Shown here in pieces: positions 6,525 through 12,614 of a stretch of DNA of 12,614 bases. Within the stretch, counting starts at the first letter, position 1, and each line of letters opens with the position of its first letter. The translations under genes were made by a program, and so were the position numbers. The stretch lies in the NCBI GenBank assembly GCA_964405805.1, contig CAYOPE010000026.1, positions 1 to 12,614 on the forward strand, in the 5' to 3' direction. The notes under the pieces were generated by a model. The model made no database searches. It had not been told where the DNA came from and saw only the letters and a list, made by a program, of their open reading frames with translations. This stretch comes from CAYOPE01 sp964405805. GTDB taxonomy: Bacteria > Patescibacteriota > Doudnabacteria > UBA920 > O2-02-FULL-48-8.

Positions 6525-7062
6525 ATTTAAAATTACGAAGACTGAGATTTCGGGGCTTTTGGTGGCTGATATCTCGATTATCAATGATGATCGGGGATAT
6601 TTTCAGGAGAAATTTCACAAAGAAAAACTAGTTGCCGCAGGTTTTCCAGCTAGTTTCGTGCCAGTGCAGCAAAACATTTCGTACAATAGGAAAGCTGGGA
6701 CTATTCGCGGCATTCACGCAGAACCCTGGGACAAATACGCAAGTATTGTCAAAGGAAAAGTTTACGCAGTGTTTGTCGACATGCGAGCAGGCGATAATTT
6801 TGGCAAAAAAGTTGCTGTTGAGATGAATGAAACCAAAGCAGTATTTGTCCCACGCGGTGTAGGCAACTCTTATCAGACTTTGGTCGACGACGTGTACTAT
6901 CAATATTTTGTAAATGAGCACTGGAAAGCCGGAGAACGATACGTGGGCGTGAATGTTGCTGATTCTGCATTAGCAATTGCTTGGCCGATAAGTTTGGATC
7001 AAGCGATTTTATCTGACAAGGATCACGGTTTACCAATGCTTTCTGAGATTAAACCATTTTGA
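6511..7062 (+). CDS. rmlC: dTDP-4-dehydrorhamnose 3,5-epimerase, divergent subfamily
   Basis: Third step of the rhamnose pathway, a cupin-fold homodimer that epimerises C3 and C5 of the keto sugar. The 183-residue length is normal. The catalytic histidine is in RGIHAE (H69), with a likely partner aspartate in the ADSALAIAWP segment (D151) and candidate tyrosines in VYYQYF. The classical RGLHYQ and GFAHGF are replaced by RGIHAEPWDKY and VPRGVGNSYQTL, with N119 at the second histidine position. This variant is, from memory, typical of actinobacterial/CPR RmlC-like proteins, sometimes fused to RmlD. It could therefore be a true 3,5-epimerase or a single-position epimerase; the rml context favours rhamnose. 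Stop TGA overlaps the rmlD ATG by one base. Confidence 0.85.
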   Translation: METTEFKITKTEISGLLVADISIINDDRGYFQEKFHKEKLVAAGFPASFVPVQQNISYNRKAGTIRGIHAEPWDKYASIVKGKVYAVFVDMRAGDNFGKKVAVEMNETKAVFVPRGVGNSYQTLVDDVYYQYFVNEHWKAGERYVGVNVADSALAIAWPISLDQAILSDKDHGLPMLSEIKPF

Positions 7063-7886
7063 TGAAAGTATTAATTCTTGGAGCCAAAGGAAGCCTGGGG
7101 CAGACGTTTGCAGATGTTTATCGCGACCATGAAGTCTCGGCATGGGATCGAGCAGAGCTAGACATCACAGACGAAGATGTAGTTATGCAAAAAATTTCAC
7201 AGCTTAAGCCAGAGTTGATAATTAATTGCGCAGCATATAATTCAGTAGACAAAGCCGAGGAAGAAAGAGCTCTCGCGGATCAGATCAATGGTTATGCAGT
7301 AGGATTTATCGCGAAAGCGGCCAGTACTCTGGGCGCGACTCTGGTTCAATATTCCACCGGGCAAGTATTCGACGGCAGCAAACAGGAAGGATATAATGAG
7401 GACGATGAGCCCAAGCCTGCGAATGCTTATGGCAAATCCAAGCTTTTGGGCGAAATGGAACTTTCTGAAAACGCGGAAAATTATTATTTGATCCGGACTT
7501 GCTGGCTGTATGGAAGACCAGCTGCCGGAAAAAAAAGTTTTACAGACATGATGCTTGAGATGGGACAGAAAGAAGACTCAGTAGACGCTGTGCAAGATGA
7601 ATTTGGCAGTCCGACTTATGTGAAAGATTTGGCAGAAGCTACCAGAGCATTGATTGAGCAGCGCAAACCTTTCGGGATTTATCATCTGACAAATAGTGGC
7701 ACAGCCAGTCGCTATGACTGGGCAAAAGAAATTTTTACGATCAAAGGTATCAAATCGAAACTTAGACCAGTTGAATCAACCTTTTTTGAAAGAAAAGCCA
7801 AAAGACCGAAGTTCGAAGTTCTGAACAATACGAAATTTATCGAGCTACGCCCGTGGACTGAGGCGTTGAAGGAATACTTGTCATGA
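7062..7886 (+). CDS. rmlD: dTDP-4-dehydrorhamnose reductase
   Basis: Last step of dTDP-L-rhamnose synthesis: NAD(P)H-dependent reduction of the 4-keto group. The protein is 274 residues. The Rossmann motif GAKGSLG occupies 7-13, NCAAYNSVDKAE is a clear RmlD feature, and Y123-x3-K127 (YGKSK) gives the catalytic pair. The usual STDYVFDG is STGQVFDG here, keeping the threonine (T99) but changing the next two residues. QDEFGSPTYVKDLA and GIYHLTNSG are also typical. The ATG at 7062 shares its A with the rmlC stop (TGATG), so translation is coupled; a TTG at 7059 is possible but less likely. It overlaps rmlA by four bases. Confidence 0.93.
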   Translation: MKVLILGAKGSLGQTFADVYRDHEVSAWDRAELDITDEDVVMQKISQLKPELIINCAAYNSVDKAEEERALADQINGYAVGFIAKAASTLGATLVQYSTGQVFDGSKQEGYNEDDEPKPANAYGKSKLLGEMELSENAENYYLIRTCWLYGRPAAGKKSFTDMMLEMGQKEDSVDAVQDEFGSPTYVKDLAEATRALIEQRKPFGIYHLTNSGTASRYDWAKEIFTIKGIKSKLRPVESTFFERKAKRPKFEVLNNTKFIELRPWTEALKEYLS

Positions 7887-8605
7887 AAGGGATTATTTTA
7901 TCAGGTGGTTCTGGAACAAGATTGCAGCCGCTTACAAAAGTGACGAGTAAGCAGCTTTTGCCTATTTATGATAAACCCATGATTTTTTATCCTCTGGAGA
8001 CTTTGCTCAAGGCAGGGATCAAAGATATTTTGATCATTGTTGCGCCTGACAGAGCTGGAGATTATCTGCGCTTACTCGGTTCAGGTAAAGAGTTCGGTGC
8101 CAGATTTGCTTATGAAATTCAAGACAAGCCTGAAGGGCTTGCGCACGCATTCATTATCGGCGAAAATTTTATTGACAATGACAATGTCTGCATGATTTTG
8201 GGCGATAACATTTTCGAAGACGATGTATCAGGAACAATTAAAAATTTTAAGAGCGGGGGACATATCTTCGCGAAAAAAGTCCATGATCCAGAGCGATTTG
8301 GTCAGGTCAAGTTTGATGTAAACCTGAAAGCAATTGAGATCAAAGAAAAACCGAAAGAGAAAATTTCTGACTACGCTATCACGGGACTATATATATACGA
8401 TTCGCGCGTCATCGAAGCAGCCAAGCAAGTCAAACCCTCAGACAGAGGCGAGCTTGAGATCACTGATCTACACAATTTTTATCTTTCGAAAGGCGAACTG
8501 AAAGTAGACATCGTCAATGGCGAATGGATTGATGCCGGAACCTTTGAATCATTATTTAAAGCAAGCGAGCTTGCGCGTAAAAAATCAAATGCAACCATTA
8601 ATTAA
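7883..8605 (+). CDS. rmlA: Glucose-1-phosphate thymidylyltransferase, short form
   Basis: First, committed step of the pathway: glucose-1-phosphate plus dTTP gives dTDP-glucose. The nucleotidyltransferase signature is GGSGTRLQPLT (8-18), followed by SKQLLPIYDKPMI. Metal-binding and substrate regions are visible: DKPEGLAHAF, GDNIFED (D108), EKP at 155-157, RGELEITD and WIDAGT. At 240 residues it lacks the ~50-residue C-terminal part of the RmlA1 type (about 290), which forms part of the tetramer and the allosteric site, so feedback control may differ. It comes last of the four genes (order B-C-D-A) and begins in an ATGA with rmlD. Its end overlaps the downstream membrane-protein gene by 17 bases. 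Confidence 0.94.
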   Translation: MKGIILSGGSGTRLQPLTKVTSKQLLPIYDKPMIFYPLETLLKAGIKDILIIVAPDRAGDYLRLLGSGKEFGARFAYEIQDKPEGLAHAFIIGENFIDNDNVCMILGDNIFEDDVSGTIKNFKSGGHIFAKKVHDPERFGQVKFDVNLKAIEIKEKPKEKISDYAITGLYIYDSRVIEAAKQVKPSDRGELEITDLHNFYLSKGELKVDIVNGEWIDAGTFESLFKASELARKKSNATIN

Positions 8606-9503
8606 CGAAACCAAACAGCGATATCTCTCAACCGTGATCGTGGCGGTCGGTGCGTTTTTGGGATTTGAAGCATTGAGCTCTTCGATCGGGATTTATCAGC
8701 TGAAGTCGAGTCTTTATCTTTCATTTTATATTTACGCCTTTCATGTCTTTTGGCTGACTTTTCTATTTGACCTGCATTTGAGAAACCGCGGAGTACTTGC
8801 CAACGCCAGACTGAATCACAAAGGCCTAAAAATGCTTTGGGAAGCGTTTAAAGATCGTTGCGCACATGTGCGTCGCTGGGATTATCTCCGTCATTATCAA
8901 AACTACCTAGTGCTGCCAGGCTTGCTGTACTGGTCTACAGTAATTTTGCTTTTTTTAAACCCTTTCAATAACGGCATAAAAGAACTTTTGGTTTTTTCTT
9001 CCACTTTTGCCATGAGTGTGGCCTACTGGTACATGAAAGAACACATCAGCCGCAAGCTCGAGGCCTCAGATCATTGGATTCATGTGCTGTCGCTAGTCAA
9101 ATTATTTGCTGCTTTTCTAGTTTATTCGGCTGTTTTGGGAGTGACAATACATTATGGTTATGATGTGGTTTTCCTGCTTTCAGCCGTTTTGACTTTAACT
9201 TTTCTACTGCTTTATCAAGCATTGTTTCAGCACAACTTGCTTAGTTTTAGTATTTTTTTAAGTGCTGTGATCATCGCGATGCTAATGGGATTTGTCAGTG
9301 TTTGGGTTTTGAGCAACTGGAGTTCAGAATATTTTACTGCCGGACTCGTCATGCTGGCAGTTTACAATACACTTTGGGGACTACTCCATCACTACTTAGA
9401 CAAGACCCTCAGTCGCAAAGTGGTCTTTGAATATTTTGCGATGATGATTTTGATTATTTCGTTTCTATTCGCCAGTCACAACTTTAACCAGCGAGTGATC
9501 TAG
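8589..9503 (+). CDS. Nine-TM integral membrane protein of unknown function
   Basis: A 304-residue polytopic membrane protein with about nine hydrophobic segments. A basic, aromatic cytoplasmic-like loop lies between the second and third (NHKGLKMLWEAFKDR, then RRWDYLRHY), with histidine/tryptophan pairs in later loops (SDHWIH, GLLHHYLDK). I recognise no family; there are no glycosyltransferase, flippase or polymerase signatures that I can identify. Position directly after rmlA, overlapping it by 17 bases, suggests co-expression with rhamnose synthesis. I chose the ATG at 8589; the upstream in-frame ATG at 8517 lies deep inside rmlA and would add 24 residues that look like a shadow of it. No terminator follows: the stop codon is shared with the opposing gene. 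Confidence 0.7.
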   Translation: MQPLINETKQRYLSTVIVAVGAFLGFEALSSSIGIYQLKSSLYLSFYIYAFHVFWLTFLFDLHLRNRGVLANARLNHKGLKMLWEAFKDRCAHVRRWDYLRHYQNYLVLPGLLYWSTVILLFLNPFNNGIKELLVFSSTFAMSVAYWYMKEHISRKLEASDHWIHVLSLVKLFAAFLVYSAVLGVTIHYGYDVVFLLSAVLTLTFLLLYQALFQHNLLSFSIFLSAVIIAMLMGFVSVWVLSNWSSEYFTAGLVMLAVYNTLWGLLHHYLDKTLSRKVVFEYFAMMILIISFLFASHNFNQRVI

Positions 9504-10654
9504 AACTTCACAAACAGACTTACTACTGCGATTAGAAATAGGACCAAGATATGCGGGTTGGAGCGAATTCCTTCCCGTTTTATTTTTGATCGATGAATAA
9601 TTATCGCGTCGATGATTAGAAAGCCCATGTATAATACTGCCAGCACTCCGAAGATGATGCGCAAAATTTTTATGACTTGGGCTTCGTTTGAAACTGGGAT
9701 TACAGCTGGCGGAGTACCTGCTACTTCCGGAGAAGAGAAATTTACAGGAAAATCTTGTGTGACCTTCTGGCCAGTTTTGTTTTGAGCTACGACACTGGCA
9801 GTCTGATTTTCCAGATTTTCTCCGTTGTCAAAAGTGAAAGCCCCGAGGTATTCTCCAGAAGTTTTGCCAGGCAGCAGTGAGATTGATTGGGTTTTGAGTC
9901 TGGCAGTGACGAGGGCTGGTGAGCCTGAGATGACGACATCGAGATTAACCATTTTTTTGCCAGAAATCATGGTCGAGGTAATTTTTACATCTTTGTAAAT
10001 TTGAATTGCTGCGGATTTGGCAGCTGGAGTGGGGTAGGCGTAGGGCGTAGGCTTTGGAGTTGGTGTAGGTGTGGGAGCAGGGGTGGGATAAGAATACACA
10101 ACTTGAGTTCTAGCAAGCTTTCCAAACAAACTGACAACGATGATGCTATCATGATTCGGTTCGAACAGACCATAAATCGAAGCTAGACCCTGATCTACAA
10201 AATTACTATTCACAATATTTTCTCTGTGCGTCGGACTGTTCATCCAGGCTGCTACCACGCTCTCGGCAGATGTAAAATCCATAGCAAGATTTTCGCCTAG
10301 AGTTTGGTAAGGCGTATAGCCTGCAGCCTCGATTCTAGGCCAGACATAGTGGCCATCAGGATCCACATGTGCAAAGTACGACCGAGCAAGCATATCGTTA
10401 GCTTTACCAGTTGCCGCGGTAATTAGCTTACTGTTAGTATTTAATGCTGAGATAAATCGCTGCGTCCTCTCATTGTTTATCCGGTTCATAAGGTCAGTGG
10501 CATCAATTCCAGGCGCTGCGAAACTGAAAGAAGCAGGAATCACTAGCCTCAAACTCCAGATTATAATACAAAACGCAGCCAGTGCAGTAGGCTTGATAAT
10601 CCATGGCTTATAATTGTTTGTTTCAGAGGGGATAAGGTAGTGTTTGATCTTCAC
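9500..10654 (-). CDS. CAP/SCP-domain (YkwD-like) membrane-anchored surface protein
   Basis: A 384-residue secreted, membrane-tethered protein. Residues ~22-46 form a signal anchor. The CAP domain (~50-182) shows YFAHVDPDG (H96), GENLAM (E121) and AWMNSPTHREN (H143), the cleft residues of the family, plus VVSLFGK. A Pro-Thr linker (~189-212, TPAPTPTPTPKPTP) leads to a beta-rich, Ig-like region (~215-310). Two more hydrophobic segments follow (~329-352, 367-382) with a basic loop between them (HRSKIKREGIR). Bacterial CAP proteins are wall-associated; a cleavage activity is not established. There is no LPXTG-type signal. GTG start at 10654, six bases from a TAGAAT -10 box, so probably leaderless; no later start would keep the signal anchor. 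It diverges from the sortase gene and its stop shares CTAG with the opposing gene. Confidence 0.88.
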   Translation of the reverse strand: MKIKHYLIPSETNNYKPWIIKPTALAAFCIIIWSLRLVIPASFSFAAPGIDATDLMNRINNERTQRFISALNTNSKLITAATGKANDMLARSYFAHVDPDGHYVWPRIEAAGYTPYQTLGENLAMDFTSAESVVAAWMNSPTHRENIVNSNFVDQGLASIYGLFEPNHDSIIVVSLFGKLARTQVVYSYPTPAPTPTPTPKPTPYAYPTPAAKSAAIQIYKDVKITSTMISGKKMVNLDVVISGSPALVTARLKTQSISLLPGKTSGEYLGAFTFDNGENLENQTASVVAQNKTGQKVTQDFPVNFSSPEVAGTPPAVIPVSNEAQVIKILRIIFGVLAVLYMGFLIIDAIIIHRSKIKREGIRSNPHILVLFLIAVVSLFVKF

Positions 10655-10660
10655 AATATA

Positions 10661-10689
10661 ATTCTATCGAAGGACTAAGCTCTTGACAA
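10661..10689 (-). promoter_or_regulatory. Promoter of the CAP-domain gene
   Basis: On the minus strand, TTGTCA (plus positions 10684-10689), a 17-base spacer and TAGAAT (10661-10666). Six bases separate the -10 from the GTG at 10654, so the transcript probably begins at the start codon. The -35 lies on top of that of the opposite promoter. Confidence 0.75.
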
Positions 10690-10711
10690 GTTCATGATTT
10701 TGTGCTAATAT
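10683..10711 (+). promoter_or_regulatory. Promoter of the sortase gene
   Basis: Consensus TTGACA (10683-10688), a 17-base spacer and TAATAT (10706-10711) with the extended element TGC just before it. Transcription would begin near 10718, giving a leader of about 15 bases with no Shine-Dalgarno. A weaker TAATTT (10721-10726), six bases from the ATG, might instead give a leaderless start. Confidence 0.8.
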
Positions 10712-10732
10712 ATTAGGCTGTAATTTAAATAT

Positions 10733-11827
10733 ATGGCTCCAGAATATCATCTAGAAATTCAGCGTTTGCTTAAACTCGGTGGCGATCACCTGATTGTTCA
10801 TGGTGTGCCAGAAGGCTTGCCAGTCGCGGAAGAAAAAATAGTAAATGACCCTCTGGTGGAAAGCATCGATCTACTTAGCGAAACTACAAAGAAGTCCGCG
10901 AAGTCATTTTTCATTTATCCGATAATTTTTATTTCAGCTTTTGTCTTTTTTTATGTCGTTTTAAATTTTTCTTCTGTTTGGGCCCAAGTAAAAGGATTTT
11001 TTATCAAGCCACAAACTCAGAACCAACAAATTTTAGGTGATCAGCTGGCTCCTTATTATCAATGGATCAACGGCTACTTTTACGCTGTAAATGATCCAAC
11101 CTTGCTTGATCCAAACAATGACATTGATAAAGACGGTCTCTCAAACATGGATGAATTCATAATGCGGACCAATCCGACTGTTGCTGACTCAGATGGTGAC
11201 GGGTTTAGTGACGGCATTGAAGTTATAAACGGTGACAATCCATGGGGCAGTGGTCGCTTTACTTCAGAGCAAAAGCAGCTAGCAGAAAAGCTAAATGCGA
11301 TTTTGATTAATAACCGGATCAGCTATAACATTTCGCAAAATAAAGATGACGGGAAGGTTTCCGGTGCCACCACGAATAAATTCGATTTAAATCAGCCCGG
11401 ACGCTTGTCGATTCCGAAATTAAATTTGCAAGTAGCTTTAGTCTGGTCAAAAGATCCTGCAGACTTTGAGAAAGATTTGTCCACGGGAGTGATTCATTAT
11501 CCAGGGACTGCTCTGCCTGGAGAAGTAGGCACGATTTATGTTTCCGGCCATTCTTCTGATTATATTTGGAAAAAGGATCCATTCCATGACGTCTTTGCCA
11601 GACTCAACTATCTTGCTCCTGGCGACGATATTTTTATCGATGTCTATGGAGTGGATGGCAAGGTGTATAACTATCGCTATCAGGTGGTCTCGCAAGCTAC
11701 ATATAAGCCAGATGATCAAACTCAGTTCATCGACAATTCTACGAAGAAACTAAATTTGTCCACCTGCTGGCCGATCGGCACACAGAAAGATAGGCTAGTC
11801 GTCTCAGCTGTAGAAGTGGGACTATAA
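10733..11827 (+). CDS. Membrane-anchored sortase with two EF-hand-like calcium loops
   Basis: A 364-residue cysteine transpeptidase. Residues 1-58 are a charged cytoplasmic part and ~59-80 a membrane helix. Residues ~126-165 hold two EF-hand-like loops: D130, D132, D134, G135, E141 and D152, D154, D156, G157, D160, E163, in the DxDxDG pattern seen in dockerin and thrombospondin type 3 repeats. The sortase domain (~222-364) has H273 (VSGHSS), C345 (NLSTCWP, the T-x-T-C-type motif) and R354 (KDRLVV). Typical single-domain sortases are 200-250 residues, so the calcium module and the N-terminal tail are additions. No LPXTG-like substrate is visible in this window. It diverges from the CAP-domain gene. 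The class cannot be assigned safely; the C-terminal motif resembles class D/E. Confidence 0.92.
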   Translation: MAPEYHLEIQRLLKLGGDHLIVHGVPEGLPVAEEKIVNDPLVESIDLLSETTKKSAKSFFIYPIIFISAFVFFYVVLNFSSVWAQVKGFFIKPQTQNQQILGDQLAPYYQWINGYFYAVNDPTLLDPNNDIDKDGLSNMDEFIMRTNPTVADSDGDGFSDGIEVINGDNPWGSGRFTSEQKQLAEKLNAILINNRISYNISQNKDDGKVSGATTNKFDLNQPGRLSIPKLNLQVALVWSKDPADFEKDLSTGVIHYPGTALPGEVGTIYVSGHSSDYIWKKDPFHDVFARLNYLAPGDDIFIDVYGVDGKVYNYRYQVVSQATYKPDDQTQFIDNSTKKLNLSTCWPIGTQKDRLVVSAVEVGL

Positions 11828-11854
11828 TCACATAACACGTATCACATAACACAT
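11827..11854. repeat. Two tandem copies of a 14-base repeat
   Basis: ATCACATAACACGT at 11827-11840 and ATCACATAACACAT at 11841-11854 differ at one position. The first copy begins at the last base of the sortase stop codon. The repeat lies at the 3' boundary of the AT-richer block, just before the hairpin. Confidence 0.8.
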
Positions 11855-11864
11855 AATAAAAAAC

Positions 11865-11894
11865 AGGCGGACGTCCCATCGGGGACGTCCGCCT
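11865..11894 (-). terminator. Perfect 13-bp hairpin, intrinsic terminator
   Basis: Arms 11865-11877 and 11882-11894 pair perfectly around the loop ATCG. Read on the minus strand it is followed by TGTTTTTTATT, a good U-tract for ending the beta-barrel gene that stops at 11922. Read on the plus strand the tail is only TTTCAATT, so it would be a weaker terminator for the sortase gene. Confidence 0.85.
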
Positions 11895-11921
11895 TTCAAT
11901 TCAACCAAACGCGTACCGCTC

Positions 11922-12614
11922 TTACTTCAGATGGAACCGCACGCCGACGATGACTTGTGCGGTGTGCGGGAACTCGTCGCCAGGGTTCGAAGCAGGCCCA
12001 GGCCGGAACGACGAGCGTCTCGTCCAGGAGCCAGATCCGAACACGCCGATGTGGTTTGCGAGTCGGAGCTCGACTTCACCTTCCACACCGTAGAGCGAGG
12101 CTGTCTGTCGGTCATCGTGGGCATCCGGATACCCTTCCTGTTGGCCGGTTTTGTCGCGCCGACCAAAGGGCTCGATGAGTCCAGTGACCCGGAGTCTGAC
12201 ATCACCGAAGCGACTGACACTGACAGCGCCGCCGTACGTCACGTAGCGAAGCTCGATGCTGGTGCTTCTCGGTGCGAAGTAGTCGTCGTAGTTCCTGTAG
12301 CTGTCCACCCGGCCACTGAACTGCACACTCAGTTCGTCGCTGAGCATGTGTTCCCATCCGGCTTCGATGTTCCAGAACTTGTCGTGGCCGTGTTCCAGGT
12401 CCCGCCGTTTGGGAAGAGGGTCGTCGTACCGGATCCTGGTGTTTTTCTCTGCCAGCGAAGTCTTGCCGCGAGCAACCACCGCTCCGACCTGGACTTCGCC
12501 GCCGATGACCAAAGCCTGCGTCTCGTGCCACTGCTCGGCGTCACAGTTTTTCGTGACGCAGTCGTACGTGGTGTGAGACCAGCTCTTCAGCCCTCCGACA
12601 TCCACTGCCACAGC
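11922..12614 (-). CDS. Partial CDS, C-terminal part of a probable outer-membrane beta-barrel protein
   Basis: The frame is open at the window edge, so the N-terminus and any signal peptide are missing; about 230 residues are seen. There are no membrane helices. Instead there are many short alternating polar/hydrophobic stretches flanked by aromatics and charged turns: FWNIEAGWEH, LSVQFSGRVD, IELRYVTYGGAVSVS, VRLRVTGLIEP, GVEGEVELRL, IGVFGSGSW. The final strand AQVIVGVRFHLK has the aromatic near the end that is usual for outer-membrane barrels, although F is not the last residue. A C-x5-C pair (YDCVTKNC) could form a disulfide. Long polar loops (DPLPKRRDLEHGHD, GQQEGYPDAHDDRQ) would face outside. 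GC-rich, unlike the sortase gene. I do not recognise a named family. Confidence 0.6.
   Translation of the reverse strand, partial: AVAVDVGGLKSWSHTTYDCVTKNCDAEQWHETQALVIGGEVQVGAVVARGKTSLAEKNTRIRYDDPLPKRRDLEHGHDKFWNIEAGWEHMLSDELSVQFSGRVDSYRNYDDYFAPRSTSIELRYVTYGGAVSVSRFGDVRLRVTGLIEPFGRRDKTGQQEGYPDAHDDRQTASLYGVEGEVELRLANHIGVFGSGSWTRRSSFRPGPASNPGDEFPHTAQVIVGVRFHLK

Noticed and set aside
9862..9873. LPGKTSG in the CAP protein as a sortase signal
   Set aside because: It lies in the beta-rich region, about 60 residues before the next membrane helix, and does not fit LPXTG.
10001..10186. Plus-strand frame rich in Gly and Trp opposite the CAP gene
   Set aside because: It is the complement of the Pro-Thr linker codons, a low-complexity shadow.
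1..12614. CRISPR arrays, tRNA or rRNA genes, insertion sequences, integrases
   Set aside because: No spaced repeat series, cloverleaf, rRNA signature, transposase or recombinase frame could be seen.

Overview
The window reads as three compositional blocks. Positions 1 to about 2010 and about 11860 to 12614 are GC-rich (hand-counted samples: 34/60 at 601-660, 39/60 at 12001-12060). The middle, about 2050-11850, is AT-richer (20/60 at 8161-8220) and compactly organised. The left block holds the tail of an unidentified gene and a primary-type sigma factor with an unusual C-terminal extension. The right block holds the 3' part of a probable outer-membrane beta-barrel gene on the minus strand. The middle block looks like a small-genome bacterium of Patescibacteria/CPR type. 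The reasons are short genes overlapping by a few bases, few ribosome-binding sites, likely leaderless starts, Lgt plus a sortase plus a CAP-domain surface protein, single-domain versions of usual proteins, and an RmlC of the divergent 'RGIH...VPRGVGN' type. This lineage call is inference.

Layout of the middle block: an extended -10 promoter at 2053-2061 starts a plus-strand run of eleven genes (2068-9503). These encode a DEDDy exonuclease, Lgt, a 7-TM protein, an MGMT-domain protein, an HtrA-like protein with all three catalytic residues replaced, a HIT-family protein, the dTDP-L-rhamnose set in order rmlB-rmlC-rmlD-rmlA, and a 9-TM protein. Most joints are ATGA-type or short overlaps, so the run is probably one operon with translational coupling. 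It ends convergently on a minus-strand CAP-domain gene (9500-10654), the two stop codons sharing one CTAG. The CAP gene and a plus-strand sortase gene (10733-11827) diverge from a 78-base region whose two promoters have superimposed -35 boxes.

Functionally, the middle block is about the cell surface: the nucleotide-sugar donor for rhamnose-containing glycans, lipoprotein maturation, a membrane-anchored CAP protein and a calcium-binding sortase. A few DNA-repair and nucleotide-metabolism genes sit at the front of the operon.

Both composition changes fall in intergenic DNA next to strong hairpins (2015-2041 and 11865-11894). One possibility is a transferred island. Another is a chimeric assembly joining a CPR-like fragment to DNA of another, probably outer-membrane-bearing, organism. 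A perfect Shine-Dalgarno with no gene behind it (1993-2000) hints at a breakpoint just downstream. The most unusual protein is the sigma factor, whose last ~75 residues resemble the DNA-binding domain IV of DnaA.
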